A stretch of DNA of 64,000 nucleotides. It comes from Onchocerca lupi. Lineage: Eukaryota; Nematoda; Chromadorea; Rhabditida; Onchocercidae. The notes below the pieces were generated by a model, which saw only the letters and a program-made list of their open reading frames with translations, did not search any database and had not been told where the DNA came from. The position numbers and the translations under genes are program-made. Of the stretch, positions 1 to 13,900 are shown piece after piece (within the stretch, counting starts at the first letter, position 1; the number at the start of each line of letters is the position of its first letter). The stretch spans positions 124,001-188,000 of the forward strand of contig JAOVVO010000038.1 in the NCBI GenBank assembly GCA_028564675.1, in the 5' to 3' direction.

Positions 1-87
1 TTAATTGACTGTTAGAAAGAGGCTAAAAATCCTTTTTTTAGCCTTTTTCGAATGGCTAATTAAAAAGTACAGAGATCATCTGTCACT

Positions 88-146
88 CTAAGTTGTTGCT
101 ATTCGATGAATTAAATTGAAAGTGAACATTATCAGCAACAACTTAG
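88..146. repeat. Inverted repeat, 13-bp perfect arms
   Basis: The arms ctaagttgttgct (88-100) and agcaacaacttag (134-146) are exact reverse complements around a 33-nt spacer. They lie about 200 bp upstream of the proposed bZIP start codon. The spacer itself pairs poorly, so this is a simple stem-loop or paired binding site. A second small hairpin (ggctaaaaa at 21-29 with tttttagcc at 35-43) lies just before it. Confidence 0.6.
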
Positions 147-353
147 TGGAGTTTTATTCGTGATCGAAAAAGAACGACAAGTCTGTATCTATCGGTTTCC
201 ATGCATATGAATGTGTATGTAAATGTATGTGTACGCATTTGTGGTGTATGGTTGGGAGATAAAAGTGAAAATCTGGGGAAATGGGTGACCGAATTGCGAA
301 TATTTTCCCTTTCATTTTGCATTTCATTTCGAAGCGTCGAAACGATTCCAGCA

Positions 354-3300
354 ATGACGTCCTTATCGCACCCGTTGCCACATTTTCCCATCAAGGTATG
401 TATCTGTACGTGTTTGTGTATCTATCAGCTACGAATATCACTTTCCGCGTCACGCAATCATAACAAACTTTTTTCACTGAATTTCAAATTGTCAATATTC
501 TTCATTTGAATCAGACGTTCATAATTCAATTAGCATTTCTTTTTTTCTTAACGACATATATCACGGACAAGATGAAATTATTGTGTTACAGTTATTTAAA
601 TTACATTGTTTCAACTATAAAGGAGCTAATTATAATTTACCGATTGTACTGCTTTCGTTCAAAATTGATATGAGTATATCAGAGAGATAATGTCTGAAAT
701 AATTTGAAAAATTAATCTACAAAAATATTTCGTCATCGTTGCAACTATTTTTGACATTCTAAATTAATTTAAAGAACAAGTGACTCATCTTCGATATGAT
801 TAAAAAAAAAAAATATTGCAAGAAAATGGAAATTTGTATGGGAAATTTGTTAATGACTTACATTAATTGTTCATTAGTGGATTATATTTAATAACTAATC
901 GCAGTGTCTAGTTTTTATAACACTTCCAGATTTTTTTAAGTTGCACTATTCCACTATTGCAAAAGTTCTTGTCATTTGTTTCGTTAAAAAAAAAGTAATA
1001 CTTCCTTAAATTGTCAAAATTTTAAAAGTTGAAATTTTTACTGAAATTTATTTCAAAATCAAAACAAAATATTGAAGTCTCATGATAAGCACATTGAGAA
1101 TTTACATTGGAATCCACGTTCACTCAGTAAGTACAACCCAGGAATTCTAATTCATTTTTCTCCCTACTTTTTTTAATTACCAGTCTCAGACAATTGTCGG
1201 ATACTTATTTGTGCAAAAATCCTTATGATACTCTTGGCTTTCAGACAGAAGCAAGCACAATAAAATTTTCAAATAGTTCCATGAAATTTCATTATTACGT
1301 ATCGTTTTTGTTTCTATTCAAAATATATCAATGAACAAATGTGAAGGAAGAATGATGGAAGACCAGATCACGTCTGGTAATTACATCGATAGTGAAATTT
1401 GCTTTAGACGCAATATTTCTCGGTGGTTGACGGGATGAAAGTAAGATGAAACGTTAATGAAAAGGAAATTAAAGAAAAGGAGAAACCGATTCATTTTCGT
1501 AATATTTGGTGCCACCTTCCCCATTGGATTAAATCCAATAATGTTCCATTCCCACTGGCTCTAAGAAAATCAAATCTCCGAACATTTCATGAGCAATTGT
1601 TCTGTTTTGCTTCTTTTTATTCTTTTGTTTTCTCAAATTAAAAAAGAAAAAAACCTCACAGTTAATACTTCTGAACAAAAACGCTGATAAAGCATTATGT
1701 TGAGTGTAATCGATTTTGATGTAATCAGTTCATTTAATACTAATAGTTTCATTTTTTTTTTCATTATAGATACTGTTCTTTTATCGTGAATTTATCAAGC
1801 ACCAGTTTTTCTGAATGAGTTTTTGGAATTCTTTCATTTCTTATGTAATTTTGAAAAAGTGACTTTAGCATAATCATTGCCCTAAATTATTTTAAAGCGT
1901 TAGGATTATCATCTTTAGTGATTATAAATTCTTGCATTTAAAAAAGTAATTCAATAAAACGTTTCTTGAAAAACATTCCTAAAAATAAATGTTTTTGCTT
2001 TGTTAATTGCCATCATATAATGAGCGAAAAGAGAATAATCAAATATTTAAATTAATTTCGCTTAATTTAGATTGAATTATTTTTTACTGTTCTGGTATTT
2101 TCTTAAGCTTTTCCGATAAATGCTTTATCTGACAATACAGGTGCGGGAAAAAGCCAGTCATTTGCTATTCTGGTAAAAACATTTGCTTGTACTGATTGTA
2201 AGGTTCGGCATTAATCTTCATTTCAGCAATGATTATTTGGCTTATTCATTAGTTCAAGCACTTAGATATCCTCATTAAACAATCATTTCTTTTTATTTCT
2301 TTACATATTTACATACATTTCTTTATTAAATCATTTTCATGTTCTTTAATGCATATATTTTGAAAATATTAATTATAATTTAACTTATTTGTCTTACTTT
2401 TTCCATTGGTGATTTTATTATACTTTCTAGAATTTCCTGCCATACGATCTGTCAATATACAGTACCATGCCACATCTATCGCATACATCATTGATGAGCC
2501 CATTGGTCAACCCATTTGTACCCTCAAATATCCTCAACCTGTTTCAAGAAGATACGAAGCAGTCTTCCGGGAAACAACCATCATCTGGCGTTACCGTATC
2601 TGCCTTACGACCACTTCATATTTATGATCCAACTGATCCAATTAGCGCCCTTTCTCTACCTCGAACGACAGATTTTAGTCATTTAAAAAGCGATAAAGCT
2701 ATCAATGAACAATCTCCTTCTACACAGGTCTGCATTTTTTTTTTTTGCATTTTTAATTTATTTAATTTTTAAGATTAGTTCGAAAATATTGATATGCAGG
2801 ACTTGAATTAAATATCAACATCTTAAAGTCGTGAGCTGAGACTAAATTTAACATTCAGTAGTTCTCGAAATTAAGTCAAATTAAATTTTAATCATATTTT
2901 AAAGAATGTTTAGTCTGACTATAACAATTTCGTAGTTTAATTCTCTAACTTTATTTTAATTTGAATTTCACTTGAATCTAAAACAGAAACATCATTGCTT
3001 GCATCACCTTCTTGTTTACATAATTGTCGCATGTTAATTTTTTCATATTTGTATTTTCTGATGCTTTCACTAGTAAATCAATTTGAAAATTTTAAATCAT
3101 CCGAAATCTATCCTTTCCTTCTCTTTTTTCACCTTTCTTATTACATATCCAATCTTCTGTCAAGATTAATTGTTGCTATTATTAATATTCTCAAGTAATC
3201 ATTCACGGAAGTCATAAATTTTAGGATTTTTTTTTTTACAGTTATTTTCTCTGACCCGGACAAGATCTGAAAATTGATGTATAGATTAGTTCTTGATTAG

Positions 3301-5474
3301 GAATAAAAAAATTTCTTTCTATCTATGGAAGAGTTGCATATGGATGATATGGGCAATTAATTTTATAGAACTCGAAATCGTCATTTGACTGATTACATTG
3401 ACTACGTCTTTATTGTAAAGGAACATATTTAAATAATTCGACAGATGCTCTGAAGTGGAACTTTTGAAGCTTAGTTGTCAAAAGCCTCCAAACTTGGATT
3501 AATCGTCAACCAGAAATAGGAAATACATGAATAAAATAAAAAAAGATTGAGCCGAATTATTTTACAATGTTTCGTAGACTTTATATTTTAAATCGGTGTT
3601 TCGAAGCCTCACTGCATGAGTTCCGAAATCAAAATGTACACATTGGTGTCAGTAGGGCAATCCCTCTCATCCATCACCCTTCCTGAAATTCATTCTTTCT
3701 CATCTATCCTTCATTTCAAATTAGTCTTAATTCCTTATTGTACAAATGAACAATGATTCCACCATTCAATTTTCACCTGAAGACAATCGTTTATCTTTGG
3801 TCATATTTGAAATCAATTGAAACAGCATATGAACACAGAATTTGCTTTTTGATTTAACTCAAAAATTCCACAGAAAATTTGCAATGAGATAGAAAATGTT
3901 GATTTCGTAGGATTAATTTTTCTGATCCTTCTCACTTTCTTTCAATGATAAAATTCTAGAAAGAAAATATTGAAAAATGAAAGAAGCTTTGAATCCATTT
4001 TATAAATTTTAAGCGAATGTCTGTTTTTCACATTGAGGAAAATGCATGAAATATACCAGTTAATAGATAGTGCGAGACAGTGGATGACTTCTGATGGCAG
4101 TGAAATTAGAAGACTGCTTTGAAGAACGCAAAGATCCTGTCTTCACTTAATTAACTTATAAATCTATTCTTATTTCAAGATAAATTCAAACAACCGAAAT
4201 GACAAATAAAAATCTGCATAGGTCGTTACATCATCAACATCTGATACCGACGTGATGCCTACACAAAGTAGGGTAATCGTTCGCAATGAAACAATCCAGA
4301 AGAAAAAAGAGCCGATCAAAGATGAAGCATACTGGGAACGGCGTAGGAAAAACAATGATGCTGCCAAAAGAAGTCGGGATTCCAGGCGGCAAAAGGTTGT
4401 TTTAACGGATCAAGGAGTCTAACATGTAGTTATTGGATAGTAAACCTGCTAATAAAAGCATAATGAAAGTAAAGGTTATTCTTTGGTATTAACTGATATT
4501 TGATCTTCTACTATCTACCTATATATATATATATATATATATAGATAGATAGATAGTCACATATCAGTTATATATAACTATACCATATAATTATGTATAT
4601 GTATATATAAATATTCGGTAAATTGAATGATTAGAGGAATTGTGGGACGAAACGTGTTCAAACTATTCTCAGACTGTCAATGAGTATGACATGACGTGTT
4701 GCTTGCTTGAATGAGGCGTAAACATTGAATGTGTGCTCCAAGTGAGCATTTTTGGTAACTAGAACCATTTCTGTAAGATGAGTTAAAGCATAACTTTCTG
4801 AAGTTTTATCGTCGCAAAATTTAGAAATTTCCAGATGGACGGATAGATTTTATTAGTGGTTTTTTTTCTTTTTTCTTGTTTTTTTTTTTATTTTGAAACT
4901 TTATAAGATTTTGAAATCGATCGGGAATTCAAAACAGACAGAAAGCCAAAGTGCTTCCATAAAGATAATAAAAAAGAAGTGCCTGAAACGGAAGATTTCA
5001 ATAGCAGGTATGGATGCTATTAAATTAGTTGATGGAAGAACTAAATAGATGCCAAGTGGCAGATAGAAACCAATTTTTATACGAATTCTAGATTTTTAAA
5101 ATCTTTTTCATTTTCGCCATTTTTATGATATTTCCATTTCGAAGTATTTCATGCATAAGCAATTCGACCACGACTATTTACTATGACTCATTCAGGAAGA
5201 TGAAATGACACTTCGGGTAGCGATGCTTGAGCAAGAAAATATTCGTTTATGGCTGGAAGTGGAACATCTACGGGCAGAAGTAGATCGACTTCGAGTGCTA
5301 GTCCTCTCTCCACAGACAATAATCTCAACTCCAACAACTGTTTTACATACTCCTCAACCTGGACAGCAACAATTGCAACAGCAATGCATTCCAGTGACCT
5401 CTTCTGTAACCCCGATTGTTGCACCTTTATTTCCCTCATCCCCTTCAACGTCGACAAGTCTGACTAGCCAGTAA
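354..5474 (+). CDS. PAR/CES-2-like bZIP transcription factor
   Basis: Nuclear DNA-binding protein that should dimerise through its zipper. Proposed exons are 354-395, 2431-2727, 4222-4395 and 5196-5474, all in phase 0, giving about 263 aa. Exon 3 encodes a PAR-type basic region (YWERRRKNNDAAKRSRDSRR); the NNxxAxxSR core seen here as NNDAAKRSR is the DNA-contact signature. Exon 4 continues as a leucine zipper (LEQENIRLWLEVEHLRAEV) followed by a Q/P/T/S-rich tail and a stop. The junction between exons 3 and 4 lies within the bZIP and joins exactly in frame. Exon 2 is Ser/Thr/Pro-rich, as in activation regions. The first exon (MTSLSHPLPHFPIK) rests only on a good donor and matching phase across a 2-kb intron, so the start is tentative. 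Among nematode proteins it most resembles the CES-2/ATF-2/ATF-8 group; I cannot assign an ortholog. Confidence 0.85.
4520..4579. repeat. Microsatellite (AT)n-(TAGA)n plus short palindrome
   Basis: A run of AT dinucleotides (about 4520-4542) passes directly into TAGA tetranucleotides (about 4540-4556). A 14-bp palindrome, agttatatataact, follows at 4566-4579. All lie in the third intron of the bZIP gene. Confidence 0.85.
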
Positions 5475-7911
5475 TCCTATTACTATCATGTTTCTTCAAT
5501 AGTATTTTTTATGGTGATACTCAATGGTGCACCCAGGATTTTATTCCGAACTTCGCAACTAATTTTTTTGATAGATTTCTTATTTGCAATGAAAATATTT
5601 GAATATTTAACTGGTGACGTTATTTAGTCTGAGATGTTGCAAGTGATACTACGATATCTGTATGAATGCTTAAGTATATATATTTTTTGTTACAGCTATT
5701 ACAATATTCTAACTTACGAAATATATGTTTTGCGGGTTTCTATTCAGTAATTTGAAGTGTCAATTTCTTTAATCAACGGAACCATGGGCTTTTTTCTTTT
5801 CATCATCGATAAGGAATTGACTCCATTTTGAGTCTATCAATGAAATAGGAAAGAATCGAGATTATAGAGTATCATAAAATCGGTTATATCCCAGACCAGA
5901 CAGAGCAGATGATGAACACATCTTTGCATAACAGCCTTAGAAGCTAGCAAACTTTCCGTAGCAACGCTGTTACTAACTTAAATTTATTTTAGAAGAGTTG
6001 GAATTGGTCGCTAGTGGTAAGTATAATTCTCTTAATCACGATATCACACTTGCTACCCAAATAATTACTGATATTTTGCAATCATGTAGATTATTATGAA
6101 ATCTTTCACTGCACAGGAACGAACTAAAGCATCACTTCTGTAATTTTTTCATATCTTCTGTTCACCTCTCTGATTTGAGTTTAGTATAAATTTTTCCCCC
6201 ATTCTAATTTGTAAATCCAGACTTGACTAATTTTTTTCTTCTTAACAATTCCGGAGAATTTCGAAAAAGTAATTTTAGAAACCAAAAATATCAACGGATT
6301 TTGATTCATAATGAAAACCATCAATAGAATTTCATGCTTGCATTATTTGGCCTGATAACGTGTTTCATTAAAAGGCGCATCACAAGAAAGCAACAAAATT
6401 TTTAATTTTCAAAACCATTTCGAGATTCTTCTTTTTCACGCTAATTTTAGTTTTGAAGAAATCTTTTTTTTTTTTTTTTGAAAAATTTTCAACGGTACTG
6501 TCGTTTTGAATTTTTCAAAATTTTATAAAAAAAGTAACGTACAATACAGTTCAATTTTTGTAAATTCTCAGGCCTTTGCATTAGTAATAAATGAAATAAA
6601 AACGATAATCATCCTCAGAACACAACGATTGTTGCATACAAAATTTATGTCATAAAATACAAGGATGAAGAAGCAGTGGTATGGGGAATTAAAGTACATA
6701 TGCATTTCAGTCCTTTCACTTAATTTAGGGATAGGAACAGTAAATAATTAATAAAAATTAATACACATTGTTACAGATTTGCGATTTCGATCTATTAAAC
6801 AGCAAAAATTCCAATCTAGGATAAATAGGTAACTGCAACTGAAAAGTCCAGAAATCAAATTTAGCTATAAATATCGCAAGTTAGCCCATTATTAATTTCA
6901 AAACTTGGAATTTTTCATCATTAATATGGTCCGTCATAATTCAAAGTGGCGCGAATATCTGAAGAGAAAATTGCTACTCGAAAATTACGTAAATTAAGTT
7001 AACGAAGCTGTACGAATTTCGTCAACTTATTAAAATTCAATCTAGACAGAACTTTCGATAAATTAATCGATGGCGATTTAAAGAGAAATGTAAATTATTT
7101 ACTATGGAAATTTAAGTGGAAATGCAAATTACACACAAAAAAATTACAAGGAGAAAATATTCAGAATTAACTGATTCAAAAAGGTGTTGACAGCTAAGTC
7201 AATATAAAATAAATGAAATTTGAGCTTCATTTGCCATTATTCAAAACAATGTGAATTCTTTTTTCAGAACTGGAAAACCAGTGCAGTATAAAATAATGCA
7301 TTAAATTCATCCACTATCAAATTATCAAGAAGAAAATGAAAGATTTTAAGGTCTAGTCAACATTCTAATTTTCTGCTATCCTAGTTTCACATCATCTCCT
7401 TTAAAGAAATCAATTAAAAATAATTACATTTTCAAAAATGAATAAAAAGCAAATATTCAAACCTACAGTCATAAACGTAATAAGGAGAAATTGGAAACTG
7501 TATATTTGGAAAGATAAGTAAATGGTCTTTCCTTTCAAAACCTAAAAAAATGGTGATTGTGTTCAAAGGAGTATTCTGAAATCGAGCATAGAAGTTGGAA
7601 AATTTGATTATATATCTGAAATGGAATATTTGATTAGCTTTAGTAGTTCTCTAACATAACTACTTCTTATTGAAAATATGAAAAAAACTTAATGTATTCC
7701 GTCATGAAATATTTAAAGAATCTTAAGACTGTATCGTTTTTCATCAAATGGAAATTGCAGTGTTTCGATATTTCAAAAGTGTTTAACTTAAAGGAATGCA
7801 GGCAAGTAAAATATAAGAAACTCTGCAGGAGATGGAATTGACATTCCCAGACAAAAATGTTGTACAAATGAAGATTTAAAAAAAAATTTTCCATAAAGTT
7901 AACAAAAAATT
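5475..7911. other. Convergent intergenic region, no gene seen
   Basis: This 2.4-kb stretch separates the 3' ends of the bZIP gene (plus) and the Tudor gene (minus). It is AT-rich with oligo-A and oligo-T runs (for example about 6465-6479) and stops in all frames. The one short open frame on the minus strand near 7667-7894 has no family signal. The 3' UTRs of both genes presumably lie here. Confidence 0.6.
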
Positions 7912-10900
7912 TCAGTCTATTCTCGTTCCCTCATCAACTTCTACAACGTATATACCATCCGGACGTTGCTTCTGGAACTTGAGATAGAAACCCCATCGAT
8001 CGCAACTGACTGCTAATTTCATTTTAACAACATCGCTCCATAACAAACGAGAAGTTATTTTTTCCTGATCATAAGCATTTAGAATACATGGGATGGCCAT
8101 TCCTGGCTGAAGTGTTGTTGTTTTATCCTAAAATTTTCAAAAATTGAAAAATTCTCAAATTGGCCTTTTTTAACGTTTTGTTTAAATATTTATAAGCAAT
8201 ACGAACCTAATAACATTATTCTAAGGTATTTTATAATGTTTAATTCACTGCTTGGACCATCAATGATTTCAGACTTTTAAGACTTTAAAATATCGAATTA
8301 TTTCTTGATTGAAACCAACCATTTGATTTGAGGAAGTAAAAGTTTAAAAATTTGGATCTACCAACGGAATATATTGACAAAAGAAAGTACTGTTATATGA
8401 TTCGAAAATATGATAAATACCTGGTCAGCAATTGACCATAGCATATTATGTTCAACCCATTCGTAATTACCATAATCAATGTAAAATACTTCAACAACAT
8501 TTGAACAAATTGTTGTTATTACTGCCCGAAATTTAGCATTGAAACGTCCGCAATATGCAATACACAAAGTGCCAATGACCTATGTAAAAAATTGATGAGT
8601 ATGGAAAGGAAAAAACTTGATTAATTTACAGTGAGCAGTTTAATCGGGAATATCTCGCTCTCAATTACTGACGTAAGCAACAAGTAATCATTTTTTGTCC
8701 GGTAAATACGTTAATCATGTTAAATATCGGCAATATCGGAACGGTACAATATTAAACTCAAAAATTCCTTCGATGAAAAGTCATGAAAAGATTTAATCTT
8801 AATAAGCAGCTGCAAAACTTCTCAATTTCACTTGTTCTCATGCTTTCTACAGAATGATACAAGTCGTGCCATCAGATGCCCCAAGCAGTTCATTCAAGCA
8901 AGATACTTCTATTACCATTTCCGTATTAGAAAGAGGAGTACTGGCAATCAACGAATCCAAATGTGTCTCCAATATTCGTTGACATTCATCTGACTGTATT
9001 TGCACAAAGAATAATGGCCATAATGAGTATGATGTATCATCGTCTGATCGTGCAACTGCATATTTATGTCCAAATTCTATATTTATATGAGCAAAATAAG
9101 CCTGAAGATTATTCCTTTCATTTCACTAATTTGCTTGACAACCACATGAAAATACTAATTAGAAATATATTAGAAACTATTCGCTAATATTCAAAATTGA
9201 ATTGATTTCCCAAACTTAATAAAATTTTAAATTTCGAATTTTTTTCAAAATAACTTTATAAAGCTGTAATATGCTAGACTTCAGAGCAGCTAATGTTTAA
9301 AGTACCTTATATTTCAATGTAACTGCAAGCTCGTCTTTCTCATCATCGTCCGATATCAATTTAATATCACAATCCAGACTTGAGCTATTTTTCGCCTAAA
9401 TTTTAAAAGAGAAATTTGCAGAACTTGGCTTATACTGAAACTGTTGATCTCCTTCTCTAATAGTTTAACCCTCTGCAATGGATATTTAGTTTTAGCTATA
9501 GTTCTTATTTCGAATAAAGCAAAAGTATTTCCATATTGCAATAGGGCATATTATATGGATACTAAAACAAGAGAATACTGTATCTTCATTTGTTCTGTTT
9601 TTGATAATACTGATGAAAATTTGTTGATAACATTAGAAACTTAGTCAAATTCCATCATGAATTCTTCGAAAATTCACTTGCCACTTCAAAGATATGATAT
9701 TAAATTATTTAATTTTATGTAAAAATTTTACTACCTTATTAAACGGTAAATATTCGTGTGAAAAATTCGTTCAATTAATAAAATTGATCATTGCAAAGCG
9801 CTTTTCAAATCTAACCACTTGTTTGATGCTTTCATCAGAATCGCTACCATAAACCAGTTCATCGTCAGACGATTCATCACTCGTATACAGCACCCTTCCT
9901 TTCTCATCACGTGGCTTCTCAACTTTTTTCTTCTGCTGCAAAAAAATCGATTTATCGAAGATGATTATAAGGAGCTTATCAATCGATAGTACCACATGTA
10001 AGCACTTTCACTCCACTTGAAAAAAAAAAAAAGTGAGTAACTATACAGTAAGAATTGTTCAATCATTCAGAACAAATAAAAATGTTTCGTACGCTCATCA
10101 CGTTTGGACTTTCTGAAGCAGACTATAGTATAATCTCGTCATTCATTTACGCTCTTGGATAAGTGTGATAAGTGACAGAAGAATGGTGGAATTTATAAGT
10201 AATGACAAGTCCATACAATGATATTTCCATAAAATATTTAAACTGAAAACAAATAGGAAATGGTCAACATTTTATGAAAAATTTGGAATTTCCAAAAATT
10301 TAGAATTAAAAAAAAAAGGCAATTGCAAAAATACCTGCTCCTTCTTCATTTCTTTAGCTAAAAGCCAAATATCTGGCGGTGTCGATTGGCAATAGCTCGT
10401 CAGATGACCAACTTTTCCACAAATCCAACAGGATTCCGGTATGTTCTGGAAAAGATATGGGAAATTATTAGAGGCGAATTTGAATCTATAAAAACTAAAA
10501 ATTTATAAAATATGAACATCGACAATTTACTTGATCTCGCGCTTCTTTAGAAGTCTTATTAAGTGCAACACCATTAGAATCTTTTCCCTTTTTGCTGTTC
10601 ACATTTGAATATGCTGTAGGAGAGTCTTTCTTTTCTTAAATAATATAGTATGATGTTGGTAAATGTAAATTTTTACTTAATTCAAATTGAGTTAACCTCA
10701 TGATTGGATCTATACTGAATAATCGTTCAAGAATACTAGAAATGATTTTCTAAATTTGTCAAGATCATTTTTAGAAGCATCATTATCCAAAAATTACGGA
10801 GAACTTAATAGCGAAAACAAATAAATCTGAAAATGAATAGATTAATTGAATCGTTCCGGAAAATTCAGAAAAGAGAAAGCAGAACAATGTTTTATATTTA

Positions 10901-13900
10901 CTCTGAGTTGAAGTTGGAATAACCATTGAATTCGACTTCCGATTTGTCATTTCTTCACGTTTGTCTTTCTGAAAAACAGCATCGTGCACTGCACTGAGAT
11001 ACTTCTTTATTAATATAGAAGCAATCTTTATTACACATATCTTAATTATCCAATAATTAAATGTCAGCAACTGTGTCATTTATTAAGAAATCCAAGATGA
11101 GGACATATTAATAACAGCGGTTAGATTTCAAAAAAAGTGCGAGAAATGCAACATATACTACCCAAAAGTTTCAAATTAATTGTGAAATATACTGTACAGC
11201 GACAGATTGGCTAAATAGCCTGAAACATCATGATGGATCAAAAGAATTGGTTTAGAACAATCTTTTTAGGAAGCCTCTTGCATACAAGTTTTACCATCAC
11301 TAAAATAAATGAAAAGATCCACATGATGATGAGAAGGACCAACCGAAGATGACGTAGTTCTAAGAGATTCATCGGACTTTTCGGAAGGTGGCGGCAACAA
11401 CTGGCTTTGTGTGCCATTTTTCTTCGAAGATTCAAAGTCTGGATAAGAAAGAAAATAAATTTTTGAAGGATTCATTGCTGCCATTTATAAGTCTTACTTT
11501 ATTCGAGTAGGATACTTCCTAGAATTTTTATCGAATGGTAAATCGATCTATCGCTTGGTTTATCTTAAATATTTTATTACTTTCGTATTTTATAAAAGAT
11601 CGAATTATTTGCACTGATATTGACTGTTGTCACGCAAAATTATAATGCATCACAGAATTCTTAGTAACCTGTATTCCTTTTATATAATTTCTAGAGTATT
11701 GAACTCAAATTAAAGAAATTCGTGGTAGAAACGATTACATTAATGAACAAAGATCAGTCGAAAACTATCGGATGCAATAATAACCTACTGCATTTCAATT
11801 GTTGTAGTTGTAACTGCTTTTTCTTTTACGATTTACCTTGAAAATTATTCATAATCTTAAATTTTTCGGTTTGTTTCATCTGCTTGTTGCATCGTTTAGC
11901 AAGCTTGTCTTCAAAAACTGCTTTTTTTTTCTTGACCCCAATCCTTTTCTTATCATACGACTTCTTATTTTCTGATTCTTGATTTGTGTATTTACTAGTA
12001 GCGGGAGAGGAGGACCGTGATGAAAATTGACTTTCCGTGGTCGAAGGTGTATTGGAATTCTGCATAAGTTATAATCTTTCAATTGTCAAAAATTTTATTT
12101 TGAAAAAAAATTTTAAAAAATATTCTCAGGATTCGAATTTAAAAAGAACAAATGAATGTATAGTTTAAAGGTTCGCATTTTCAAAGAAATGCAAGTAAAT
12201 TGAAAGAAATTCTGCGCTCCGAATCACAAAATGACTTTATGAACGAATAGATTTTATGAGACCTTCATTCGAGTGACTATTGCACGGTTTTATGAACAAT
12301 GCATTCAATTTTCATGGTCTTGAATGAAATTGAAGAGGTTACCTTGCATGACGAATGAATCGTCGATGATGAATTGACAGAAGTTGTCGAGGCACGATCT
12401 GCAGGTATGTGAGTAAAATGTTGCTTCGCACGTGATGTTGTTGAATTTGGAAGGTAATATGAACTGGTGAAATAATGCTGCCTAGTATCCATGTACGCAC
12501 CACAGAAACAACACGATCTTGAAGTTTGATTCTCAACATTATGTTGTTGTGAACATATTGCGCATCCTGATACCCATACTTTTTGTCGTTGTTGATGATG
12601 ATATTGTTCAATATAATTGATATTGTGTCGTTTTACTGCAGAAACACGAGGTTAAAACAAATGTGAAAAATGTTACTAGTAAGTAGTAAATATTTCATAA
12701 TTAGATCATTCGATGATTCTGCAATAGATGCCTTCCTGGATTGACATGATCGATCGCACATTTATTGTCAAGAAAGGGTTACGAATTTCGTTAACTTCAT
12801 TTAATCTATCAACTATTAAACTGTTAGAAACTGTACATCTATTTTTCACCAGGTCTTTCTGATACATTAAATGCAATTTGTCTGCAGAAGCAATTGATCA
12901 GCCTCATTGCAGCCTATTAAAGATGGTATATCATTCCAGTCTATGAAGTAAATACACTCATTTAGGATTGATTCAAAACTATGAAATGAAATATGATTCA
13001 TTAACTTTTACAACAATGAATTTATTTGTCCAACCAGAATATTCGGTGAGAAAGATGTTTAAAGGAACAAACCTTGTTGATTCATATGATTTGTATAGAT
13101 GTAGGGTTGATGGTGAGATTGAGGTGAATGATTTCTAAATCTGTGATTGTACCTGTGATTTTCATTTGGTTGGTGTTGTTGAATATACTGCCCGGAATAT
13201 GTAACTGCTTGACATCTAAGAATAGCAAAATTTAAATTAACCCAACTTATATTTTTATAATGAGTACCATTTTTCTGTTTCAACCGTATTACCACTGATC
13301 GTAAAGACGAATTCATAAGAAGATCGACGAAATTATATCTTAAATGAACTTTTCAACGAACTATTGAGTAGCACCTTGAAAAAGCTTCCTGTCTAAGCAA
13401 TGACGAATGAGTACTACAGAAAATCATATCATTTCCATCATCAGCAGGAAATGACGATGTTTGACTTTGTGTTCCATTCTGTGGTGCTTCTTGCACGTCA
13501 TCATATTGATATGCATGAAGCAACGGAAACAAGTTCGAGGCATCATTGGTCAGCTGAAATTACTATCATTTTGATAAAAACTTATTCCGCTATGAAAATA
13601 AATAAAGTGGAGTTATAGGTGATTACATTAATTGACTCCGCTGCAACAAGAGCCTAATTAATAGATTTCTCATCTCAGTGAAAAAAATTAAGCTTCACTA
13701 TGACTGTTAGTTCAGTTCGCCTTTTTCGACGAACGTTTTTGATATTTCAACTTGAGATTGATCCATACTATTCTGCTTTACGAACATGTTGAGCCAATCG
13801 AGTGGGTTCGCTCACCTGCAGGTTACGGAGGATGTTGAATAATTCATCGACACGATCGGATATTTGTGCTAATTTCACACTAAACTTTATATCCAATGCT

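Noticed and set aside
21..49. Hairpin followed by T's, like a bacterial terminator
   Set aside because: The setting is a eukaryotic intron-rich genome with many T runs; the hairpin has no upstream gene to terminate.
201..509. 102-codon frame at the window start as a long N-terminal exon
   Set aside because: Upstream residues look like random valine/cysteine-rich translation; only the part from ATG 354 to the donor at 396 fits the bZIP model.
11295..11323. Extending Tudor-gene exon 11438 to the donor at 11295
   Set aside because: This leaves one extra base that does not fit the next exon (10968); ending at 11323 (CAT|gtggat) keeps phase, although an unseen small exon could also reconcile it.
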